This document shows positions 1 through 12,000 of a DNA stretch of 64,000 nucleotides, piece by piece. The stretch lies in contig CAYQCK010000004.1 in assembly GCA_964415965.1 (NCBI GenBank), positions 1 through 64,000 on the forward strand. The letters run 5' to 3'. Source of the DNA: CAIKNB01 sp964415965 (GTDB lineage Bacteria; Patescibacteriota; Patescibacteriia; 2-12-FULL-60-25). Within the stretch, counting starts at the first letter, position 1. Each line of letters opens with the position of its first letter. The notes beneath the pieces are model-generated. The model did not search any database. It was not told the origin of the DNA and worked only from the letters and a program-made list of their open reading frames with translations. Position numbers and translations under genes: made by a program.

Positions 1-3000
1 TATTCCGGGTTGTCCTTGAAGGCCGGGTTGGCGTTGCCCACGACCGCCGGGCGGTCGGTGATGGCGCCCACCATGTAGCGGCGGGAGGAGGCCGAGGACT
101 TGGTTATGCGGTTGCCCAAACCTTCCGACAGGACCACGACGTCGCCGGCTTGCGGAGCCTCCAGCGAGGTGTCGACAGGCATGTATTCGGCGAAGTCGGA
201 GCCGCTGCGGGAATAGTATCCGCCGGCATGGACATCACCCACGACCTGGGCTTGGCCGCCGATGTACATATCCCCTTCGGCCATGATGTTGCCCTGGTAT
301 TGGGCCGGGGTGTATATGCCGCCGGAGTTAGTGATTGGTGAACCGCCCCAGACGATATACTTCGAACCGGTCCAAACATTTGAGCTGAAGTAGCGGCCAT
401 TCGGCGCATTGGTCGTCGTCATGGTCGTCCAGCTGTCGTTTACCGGGTCATATGCCGCACCCGTCTTATCGGAAGTCGAACCAGACCAAACTATCATTCT
501 GGATCCAGTCCAAATTGGACTGATGAAGTATCTTGCGGACGGAGCCCCAACTTGCGTAGTAGACGTCCACGTATTTGCCACTGGGTCGAAGACTGCGCCC
601 GTACTCGTAGCTCCTCCGACGGATTGATATCCACCCCAAATTATCACTTTGGATCCGGTATATACACCGCCTTGATGGAATCTGGTATTCGATGGCGCGT
701 TCACGCTCGAGACCGAGGTCCAGACATTTGTCACCGGGTCATACATTTTTGGCGCGCCTCCATTACTGCCAAAAACGAACATCTTGGACGAAGTAGCGTT
801 GGACGTCATCCAGAAGGCCGTATCATACTGAGCTGAACCCGGGTTATTGGTAGTGGACATGGTCGTCCAAGTGTCCGAAACAGGATCATACACGCCACCG
901 GTAGCGCCACTGCCTCCCCAGACGATCATCTTTGACCCCGTCCAAACCATTACATGGTAGGCTCTGGCAGCAGGTGCGTTAGTCGTGGTGACGGATTTCC
1001 AGGTATCCGTAATCGGATCGTAAATGCCGCCGGTATTCGTCGTGCTTCCATCCTGCAACGTACCTCCCCAGATGATGAACTTGGAGCCAGTCCAGACGCC
1101 ACCCGACCAGTTTATGTTATACCTGGCAGCCGGCGCATTGGTCGTAGACATTGTCTTCCAAGTGTCATTGATGGGGTCATAAATGCCGCCTGTATTCAGG
1201 GCTACTTGGGTTGATGTGCCGCCCCAAACTATCATTTTCGAACCAGTCCAAGCTGTAGCATGGTAAGTCCTGCCCGTCGGCGCATTCGTATAGCTCGTGC
1301 CTGTCGCGTTCCACGCTTCGGCCACGGCCAGCGCGCGCTTGCGGATGAGGACGTTACCTTCGACCTGCAGCCGTTCGCTGATGTTGGTCGAAGTCGTGCC
1401 GATGGTGAGGCTGCCGCCGATTATCGAATCGTTCAGGGTCGAGGTGCCGTAGACGCCCAAATTGCCGTTGGTGTAGATGCCGCCCTGACCGACCGTCAAC
1501 GCTCCTCCCACGCTGAAGTTGCTGAACACGCTGCCGTTGGTCAGGACCTGCAGGCTCCCGACCTCGGCGCTGGCGGCGACCAAGCCGTTCGTCTCAATTC
1601 CCATTATGTCGATGATCGAGACAGAACCGACTTGTCCCACCGTATAATTGGGGACATAGGCGTACCTTCCCGCCACCGCAACATTGAATGGATAGACGCC
1701 TGTATTTGCATATCCGATGAGGACCGGACTGGTCGAACTGCTTACATCGAATACAACCAACTTTTGAGCGCTATCATCGACTACGTAGGCGAATTTTCCG
1801 CTTACCGCAATCCCTTGGGTTGAGGTCAGGCCGTTGCTGGTCGTGGCTTTGACCACTGGGCTGGCGGCATTTGAGATATCAACGATTTTTAACGTACCAG
1901 CGTCAGCCGCATACAAATACCTTCCGCTTATGGCCATGCCAGTGGGCGCGAATGTATACACTTCGGTGACATATTGCATTGACGCAGGATTACTGATATC
2001 GAACACCGTCGTCACTCCGTTGTCCGGAGCGGACACGAAGGCATACCTGCCCTGGATCGCGATGTACTGGGCGGAACCTACATAGCTCGATGAAGATTCA
2101 ACATATGGCCTAACCGGATCAGAGACATTCACTACGTATACGTAGCCGCTGTCGAAATCAGGGATGAACAGTCGGCCACCTGAATATGCGGCATCATACA
2201 TTTCGACGCCGACGGTAAGGCTTGAAACCACCGAAGGAGTGGCCGGATTCGAGACGTCAACGATGCTCAAGACACCGTTGTTGTTCACAACATACAAATA
2301 CCTACCATTTGGGATGATCACGGAAGGACCGGTGCTGACCGTGGCGGTGCCGACGACGACCGGATTTGAGGCATCAGAAACATCCAATATCTTGAGTGTT
2401 CCGCTGTTATACAGGCCAACATATGCGTATCTCCCGTTTACGGCTATGGAATATGCCGAACCACCGGTATAAGTCGTCGTAACCGTGCTGAACACGGTCC
2501 CGGAATGCGGCGTCGCATCGAGCGAACCGTTGACGTCCAGGGCCGAAAGCGGGGTCGCGACGCCGATGCCGATGTTGCCGGACGAGGCCACGGTCAGGCG
2601 CTCGGCGCCGCCGGCGTTGAAGCGCCAGCTGGTCGAGGCGACGTTGAGCGACAGGGTGAAGTCACCGGCCGTGGTCTTGTACAGGTAGCCGTCGCCATAA
2701 ATGGTCGAACCGCTGCCGACCGTGACGCCGGTGGCCGAGAACAGGCCTTCGAGCGAACCGATCATGCCCTGGGCGAAGATGTCGTTGCCGTTGGGCGTGA
2801 AATTGGAATTGAGGCCGCCGCCGTAGGTCGTGGTGCCGACGAACAGGTTGGCGTTGCCGGTGTACGAACCGACGATGACGGTCGATGTCGCGCCCGTGCC
2901 CTTGTCGAAGATGAAGCCGGCGGTGGCGGTCGTCGAGCCGCCCATCATGATGTCGCGGGTCGAGGTCGAATTGTAGATGACATTGGTGCTCGGGCTGTCG

Positions 3001-6000
3001 GTCCAGGCATAGGCGCTCATGGGCAGGGCCGGGCAATTGGTTCCGCTCTGCAGACAGACCGCGACGCCGCCGACCGTCAAACGGTTGGAGAATTCGCCGT
3101 TGGTCGACGAGACGGCATAGGCGAAGGTCGAGGTGGTGTTGGTCGATGCGACGGCCAGCGAACCCAGCGACATGATGCCGCCCGGGCCAATATTGAGTCC
3201 GCCGCCGACCGACAGGTTGCCGACGACGCTGGCGTTCGACAGGACCTGCAGGCTGCCGACCTCGGCGCTATGGGCGATCAAAGCCGCCGACTCCGTGCCT
3301 TTAAGCTGGATCATGTAGACCATCCCGTTGCCGCCGGCGCTGATGTAGGCGTATTCGCCGGCGACGAAGATGTCGGACAAAGACAGGGTTATGCCGAGAT
3401 ATTGCTGGGTGACGAGCACCGGATTGGTCGAACTCGAGACGTCGATCACCGAGAAGGAACTATCCAAGGCATTGGCCGTGTACATGTACCTGCCGGCGAT
3501 GGCCACGCCTTCGGCACCTGGGTTGAAGCCCAAACTCTTCTGCACGGTCAATGTCGGCAAAGCCGGATTCGAGATGTCGTAAATCGATATCGAGTAGTAG
3601 CTGCCGACGTAGAGATACCGCCCCTGGACCGCGAAGTCCCTGATGTATTGGCTATTGTTCGAGACCGCCGTCACATACACCGGAGCGAACGGGTTCCGGA
3701 TGTCGATGACCGAGATGGTATCGTCGCCGTTGTTCGAGGTGTACAGGTAATTCCCGCTCAGCGCGATATGGAAGGCCTGCGTATGCTGCGTATCGACGCT
3801 GCCGACCTCTATCGGATTGGTCGGGTCAGTGATGTCGAAAATGTGGAGCAGATTGGTAGTCGTATAGGACTGCTCCACATACATGAACTTCCCGCGGACG
3901 ATCAGGTCGGTCGGCGCCGAAACAAAGACGCTGCCGACTCGGCGCGGATTGGCCGGGTTCGAGATATCGACTATCGCAACCTCTTGGTCGTCGTACAGCG
4001 ACACGTAAGCGTACATCCCGGCGACATAGACGCGATTCGGGTTGCCGCCGACGGCGTAAGTCGAGACGATCGACGGTGCGGCCGGATTCGAGATATCGCT
4101 GATCGTCAACGTGCCGACGGAGCCGTTCGCCGAGTATATGTACTTGCCTTGCACGAAGACGCTGTTCGGGGTGGCTGACGCACCCTGGTATGACGAGGTG
4201 ACGACGTTGAACGACGCTCCGACCGTCGGCAGGACGCTGACCGAGCTGGCGACGCTCAAATCGACGCCGTAGAACGTCCCCGACGAGTAGGCATTGCGCC
4301 AGGCGTAGCTGCTGGTGCCCAAGTCGTATGAATTGTTGGCCATCGGCACGAGCGACTGGAGCGTGGAAGTTCCCTGGACGGCCAGCGGACCGTTCGACAG
4401 GATGCCGCCGACGCCGACGGTCAGGGCTCCGTTGACCGTGAAGTCCTGTCCGACAATACCGTTGGTCAGGACCTGCAGGCTGCCGACTTCGGCGCTGGCT
4501 GCGGACAAACCGTTGGTCTCGATGCCTTTGACGTCGACGATGGACAGGCTGTCGGCGACCTGGTTGACCGCGAACAGGTAGCGGCCGGACAGCGCCGTGA
4601 TGATGGGCGAGGTGCCGACCGTGGTGGTCGCCAGGATGACCGTGCTGGTCGGGACCGAGATATCCACGATATTCACGTAATTCGAGCCGTAGTTCGGGAC
4701 GTACATGTAGCGGCCCGCGACCGACATAGCGCCCGGACCGTTATAACCGGTCGAGGTCGCGATGACGCTTGCTGTCAGCGGATTGCCGATATCGATTATC
4801 GAAATGCTGTTGCCCGTGTAGTTGTCCACGTAGAGGTAGCGCCCTTGGATGACCGGCGCGTACGGGAACCCGCCCACGGCCACGGTCGTGACTACGGTCG
4901 GAGCGCCCGGATTGGAGATGTCCACGACCTTGACTTGGTTGAGGTTGCTCAACGCAACGTAGGCGTACTTGCCGCCGATGACGACGCCCTGGCCGTCCCC
5001 GCCCAAGGCTACGGTACCGGCCACGGTCGGATTGGTCGGATTGCTGACATCCATGACGTACAGGTCGTCAGAATTCGTGTGCGTGATGTAGACGTACTTG
5101 CCGCTGACGGCCAAATCGCTGGCGTCGGTGCCGATCGTGGTGGTCGCCACCTGGACCGGCGCGCCGATCCGGGAGATATCGACGACCTTCAGGGTATTGT
5201 CCCCGCCCTGGCCCAGGATGTACGCGAAGTTTCCCGACACCGCGACCTTCTTGCTGCTGCTCAGGTTCGTCCGGCTCACGAGCGAGGGGTTGCTCGGGTT
5301 GGAGAAATCGAATACCTGCAGCGTGTCGCTGGTGTTGTTGACGATGAAGGCATACCGGCCGGCGATGTCGATATCCTGCGGCTCCTCGTCAGTGGAGGTC
5401 GTGACCAGGACGCTGAAGGTCTGGCCGCTCTGGAGGATGTTGCTGATGTTGCCCTTGACCTCCAAGGCCGGGGTGCTGGCATCGCCATTGACCACCAGGC
5501 GCCCGTCGACCGTCAACAGATTGTTGAACATGCCGTAAGTCGAGGACACGGCGTAGAGGAAGGTCGAGGTCGTGTTGGTCGCGCTCACGGCCAGGGCGCC
5601 CAACGACATGATGCCGCCGGCGCCGACGTTCAGGCCGTTGCCGATGGACAGGTTCTGCTGGATGGTGCCGTTAGTCAGGATCTGCAGGCTGCCGACTTCG
5701 GCGCTGGCCGCGACCAAAGCATTGGTTTCGGTACCTTTGACGTCGACGATCACCAGCTCGTTCGTGGTTTCGGCCGTCGAATACAGGTAGCGCCCGCTGA
5801 CGAACGCGCCTTCGCCCGCCGAACCCGCGATGCTTTGCGTCGCGATGCTCACCGGTGAAGCCGGGTTGGAGACATCGTAGATGATCAGGTTGCCGTTGAA
5901 TCCGCTGCGGATGTACCAATACCTGCCCTGGACCGAAGAGATGGTCGGGTAAGCGAGAGGCACGTTGACGGCGGAGACTTCGGTCGGGCTGGACGGATTG

Positions 6001-9000
6001 GAGATATCGACGATCGATTGGTTCGGGTCGTTGCCGTTGATGTACGCGTATCTGCCCACCACTTCTACGTGCCGCGGATCGGAACAGGTTATCGTGCTTG
6101 AAGTCACCAGATACGGCGAACCAGGGTTGCTGATATCCACGACCGCCAATTTGCCGTTCGGACCGGAATTCAAGCCGAGATAAGCATACCGTCCGCTGAC
6201 CCAGACGGCGGCCGCCTGGTAGCTTCCGAACGAGACGGTGGACATCCCGATGGGATTCGCCGGATCGCTTATGTCGACGATATCGAAGGCTGAATCCTGG
6301 GCCAGGTAGGCGTACTTACCGGAAACCTGTATATCCCGAGCACCTCCAGATAAGGCGTACGTCCCGGCCACGGTCGGAGCGGCCGGAATCGAGACATCCA
6401 CGATGGACATCGAGTTTCCGGATTGGTTCATGACGTACGCGTAGCGGTTCGCGACATACACGCTGGCCGGGTTGTCGCCGACCGCGACCGAACCCATGGA
6501 GGTCGGCGAGCTCACGTTGGTGACGTCGAATATCTGCAGCTTGTCGGTCGTGCCGGCCTCGGTGACGTAGGCGTAGCGGCCCGAGACGAAGACCCTCTTC
6601 GGGGTGGCCAAGGTCTGGGTCGAGGTGACGACCGTGAACGTCTGGCCGGTCCGCAGGATGTTCTGGATGCTGCCGTTCACGTCCAAGGCCTCGGTCGGGG
6701 TCGTGACGCCGACGCCGACATAGCTGGTCGAGGCGATGGTCAAGGCCTCGCTGCCGCCCGCGCGGAAACGCCAGCTGGCAGCGGAGTTGTTAAGTGACAG
6801 CGTGAAGTCTCCGGCCGTCGTCTTGTAGATGTTGCCGTCGCCATAAACAGTGGAGCCGAGCCCGACCGTAACGCCGGTGGCGGAGAACAGCCCCTCGATG
6901 GAACCGATCATGCCCTGGGCGAAGATGTCGTTGCCATTGGTCTGGAAACTCGAATTCAATCCCCCACCATAGGTCGTGGTGCCGACGAGCAGATTGGCGT
7001 TTCCGGTCTGGTTGCCGACGATGACGGTCGAGGTGGTCGTACCCTTGTCGAAGATGAAGCCCGCCGTATCCGTGGTCGAGCCGCCGAGCAGGACGTCGCG
7101 GTTCGCGTTCGTCTGGTAAATTAAGTTGTTCGTCGAATTTTCGGTCCAAAGCGTGGTCCCGGCAGGGCAGTTGCTTCCGTTCGCCAGACACACGCTCACT
7201 CCGCCCACGGTCAGACGGCTCGAGAATTCACCGGCGGCCGCCTGCATGGCGAAGGCGAAAGTCGAGGTCGTGTTGGTCGAATTCACGTTCAGGATGCCTT
7301 GGGTGACCAAGCCTCCGTATCCGAGTGACATGCCGCCGTTCACGAACAACCTTCCGGCCACGTTCACGTCATCCAGCACCTGCAGGTTGCCGATTTCGGC
7401 GTTGCCTGCATTGAAGGCGCTCGTCTCCATGCCTTTCAGGTCGACTATCGAAAGCTTGTCGTTCGTCGCATCCGTAACGTACGCATAGCGCCCGGCAATC
7501 GCCAACCCCTCGCTGGCGCCGCCGGCCAAACTGACCGTCGAAATGAGGGAGGGCAGAGTCGAACTGGAGACGTCAAATATGCTCAAACTGCCGTTGAGAG
7601 CGTTCGCGACGTATAGGTAGCGCCCGGCCTTGGCCAAACCATAACCGTAGAAAACTCCGTTGTAAGTCGCAACGATCGTGGGATTGGTCGAAGACGTGAT
7701 GTCCAATATCACCCAGCTGCCCGAATTTCCGGAGACATATGCATAGCTTCCGTTCACCACCACGCGGCGGGCGTCCACGCCCGTAAGCGTGCTGGATGCA
7801 AGCGTCGGTTGGGCAGGATTCGAGATGTTGTATATGGACATCTTGGAGTCCACCGTGTTCACGTAGAGGAACGAGCCTTGTACGTAGATACCTGCCTCTC
7901 CTGTCGCGCCGCTCTCAGTCACCGAAGTCAGGATCGTCGGAGACGACGGATTGCTGATGTCGACGACGTTGAAGCCGCCGACCGTATTCGTGTAAAGATA
8001 GTTACCGGACAAGAAGAGGTCAGCGTCGCCATCGACCGACAAACCGAGGGTGCCCACGACGTACGGCGTCGCCGGGCCGGAGATATCGACGACATACAGG
8101 TCCTGCGAACCGGAATGCGCGATGTAGGCATAGCGTCCGGCGACCTGGATGTTCTGTGGATCGTTCCCGACCGACACGCTTCCGACCAAGACCGGGGTCT
8201 GCGGATAGGCGACGTCCCAAATCTGCAGATTGTCAGAGGTCCCGGCGTTGACCACGTAAGCGTAATGCCCGGAAATCGCCACGCCTTGGGGCGCGTCGCC
8301 GACCGTGGTCGATGACACGACGTTGAACGACTGCCCCGCATGGAAAATGTTCTGGATGGTGCCGGAGACATCCAATGCCTCAAGCGGAGTCGAGACGCCG
8401 ATGCCCACATAGCTCGTGGAAGCCACGGTCAGCGCCTCGCCCAAACCGGTGCGGAAGCGCCAGTTCGAAGCCGTGTTGTTCAGGGCCAAGGTGAAATCCC
8501 CTGCAGTCGTCTTATATAGGTTGCCATCGCCGTAGATGGTGGAGCCGAGGCCGACCGTCACGCCGGTCGCGGAGAACAGGCCTTCGATGGAACCGACCAT
8601 GCCTTGGGCGAACACATCATCGCCGTCCAAAGCGAAACCCGCGTTCAAGCCTCCGCCGTATGTCGTCGTTCCAACCAGGAGGTTGGTGTCGGTCGTTCCG
8701 CCGATGATGACGTTGGACGAGCCGATGCCCTTATCGTAGATGAACCCTGCGGTGTCGGAAGTCGAGCCGCCGACCAGCAGGTCGCGGTTCGCGCTCGCCA
8801 TGTAGACCACGTTGCCCGTGCTGTTCTCCGACCAGAGGTTCCAGCCGGCCGGACAATTGGTCCCGCTGTACAGACAGACGTTCACCCCTCCGACCGTCAG
8901 CCTGTTCGAGATCTCCGCATAGGTCGTCGATACCGCATAGGTGAACGTGGACGTGGTGTTGGTCGAGGAGATCGCCAAAGCCCCTTGCGACAGGATGCCG

Positions 9001-12000
9001 CCCGGACCCACGATCAATCCGCCGCCGACCGTCAACTGGTTGTAGATATCGGCGTTCGTCAGCACGGATAGCGTACCCATCTCGGCACTGCCGGCTGACA
9101 GGGCTGTGGTTTCGGTTCCTTTCAGCTCGAAGATCACCAGGTTCGGCGCACCGTAGTTGTGTATCACGTAGGCATAGCGGCCGGAGACGAACACATCCGC
9201 ATTACCGTTGCTGGTTGACGACTGGACGGTCCCGGTGGCGACCACGACCGGAGACGACGGCACCGAAACGTCTATGGCCGTCAATGTATTGTCCTGATAA
9301 TTCGAGGTATAGATATAACGTCCGGAAAGGGAAAGATTCATCGGATAGCTCAAGGGGGACGTCTGGGCCGTCACGACCGGCGCCGCGGGGTTGGCCACGT
9401 CCACGATGTACGCCTTGGTATCATCGCTGACATACACATAGCGGCCTGATACGGCGATGCCGCGCGAGTAATATTGGTTGCTGCTCAAGAATGTCTCGCT
9501 GATTAAAACCGGTGCCGCGGGGTTGGCCACATCCACCACGCTGACGGTCGAGGTCGGGCTCGTGGTCACGATATAGGCGTAACGATTCTGCACGGCCACT
9601 GCTCTCGGTATGCTTAAGGCGCTCACCGCCACATTGCCGATGACGGTCGGAGAGGTCGGATTGGATATATCGATGATATCGAGCGTTTTATCGAATTTCG
9701 TCACGTACAGATATGGACCTGATATGGACAGACCGGTGACTGTCACCCCCAACGTGGTGGAAGCGACCAGGAACGGAGCGGTGGGATTGGAAATGTTCAA
9801 TACATTGATTGACTTATAGGCCTCGAGAGACACGTATGCATACTGGCCGGCGACTTCGATCCGATTGGGGTCTGAACCTGCGCTGAACGTCGTCGTGCTG
9901 ATGACCCTCGGCAAGGCGACGTTCGATACATCGATAATCTGCATCGAATCGAAACCTTGATCCGCGACGTAGGCGTAACGTCCCGATACCACCAAGTCAC
10001 CCACGACCGAACCACTGCCAAAAGTTGTCGAGGCTACGTAGTTGAGCGTCTGACCGGGCTGCAGGATGCTCTGGATCGTCCCGCTGACATCCAAAGCCTC
10101 AAGCGGCGAATTGACACCGATGCCGACGTAGGAAGTGGAAGCGATGGTCAAAGCTTCATTGCCGCCCGCGCGGAAACGCCAGTTCGAGGCTGTATTGTTC
10201 AACGCGAGCGTGAAATCCCCCGCGGTCGTCTTGTATAGGTTGCCGTCGCCGTAGATGGTTGAGCCGAGGCCGACCGTGACCCCTGTCGCGGAGAACAGGC
10301 CTTCCTTAGAACCGATCATGCCGGAGGCGAAAATATCGTTGCCGTCCATCACGAAATTGGCGTTCAAGCCTCCATCGTAAGTGGTGGTGCCGACCAGCAG
10401 GTTGGCGTTGCCCGTGCCCGAACCGATGATGACGGTCGAGGTCGCGCCCGTGCTCTTGTCCAGGATGAAATTCGCCGTGTCCGTCGTGGAACCGCCGATG
10501 AGGACATCGCGCGAAGTGGTCGTGTTATAAATGGTGTTGTTCGCGGCCACATCGGTCCAGACATAGGCGCCCACCGGGATGGTGTTGCCTTGGCAGTTGG
10601 TGCCGTTGGACAAGCAGACATTCACCCCTCCGACCGTCAGCCGGTTCGAGATCTCGGCGTAAGACGATGAGACCGCGAACACGAAGGTTGAGGTGGTGTT
10701 GGTGGAGCCCACGGCCAAGGAGCCTTGGGAGAGCAACCCGCCGGGACCGACCGTCAGGCCGCCGCCGACCGTCAGCTGGTTATATATGGAAGCGTTGGTC
10801 AGGACCGAGAGCGAGCCGACTTCGGCGCTGTGGGCGAGGAGGGCGGAGGTTTCGAGGCCGGGGAGCTCATATACCTTCACCGTATTATCGCCAACACAGT
10901 TAAAATATATATATTTTCCAGATACGAAATGGTGAAAAGGAGCTTGGCCTCCAGTGAAATTGACGGTATTCAAGATGACTGGCGCCGTCGGATTCGAGAT
11001 ATCAATCACGTTCACTTTTTCGACATATGGATTGGTTACGTAAGCATATCTTCCGGTAACTGACAGTTGCTCTGGACCAGTTCCCGCGGGGAAATTCATT
11101 GTAGCAACAACTACAGGTGCGTATGGATTTGAAATATCAATGGTGTGGAATATGTCAGCACCCTGATCCACCGTGTACGCGTATCTGCCGGATACGGCTA
11201 TGTCTTGTAACCAGACGCCATCAGGTATAGTACTGGTGCTGATATTGATCGGAGACGAGGGATTTGATACATCAATGACATTCAAAGTGCTATTGTTTGA
11301 ATCAACGGTATAAGCGTATTTCCCCTGGACAGCTAGACGCCACGGTCCGTTTGTATGCAGTCCGTATATCGAGCTGCCTACCCTGATTGGGTTTGTCGGA
11401 TTCGAGATATCGACGACGTTCATTTTGCCGGTCCACCAATCTGTCAAATAAGCGAAATTTCCCTGCACCGAAATTTCCATCACGCCTCCTGCATACATCG
11501 TCTCAAGCGTGCTTGTCCCGACGATGCGCGGATTACTCGGATTGGAGATATCCAAAATATTGAAAAAGGTGTTCGTTGGACTTTGGTTGGTTACATATGC
11601 AAAACTTCCTGCAACCGCAACTTCCCCGGGATTAGTACCGGACATGAAGGTTGTCGTTCCAACGACAGTTGGCGAATTCGGGTTCGAAAAATCCAAGACG
11701 TTAAATGTATCTTGCCCAAAGTTGCTCACATACCCATATCTGCCTGAAATCTCGATGTCTACCGGGACTGCACCGGCATTCAATGAGACCGAACCTTTTA
11801 GCCTAATTACTGTTCCGCTACTTATTACATTCCGTATCGTCCCGCTCACGTCCAGCGCCTCAAGCGGAGTCGTGACGCCGATGCCCACGTTCCCCGTGGA
11901 TGCCACTGTGAAGGATTCACCGACGCCGGTGCGGAAGCGCCAGTTGGAGGCGGTGTTGTTCAGGGCCAGGGTGAAGTCGCCGGCGTTGGTCTTGTACAGG

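Noticed and set aside
2505..4178. 557-codon plus-strand open frame
   Set aside because: It is the antisense of the LVIVD repeats in the giant minus-strand gene. Its Asp/Gly/Arg/Val-rich composition repeats with the blade period, and it has no recognisable domain.
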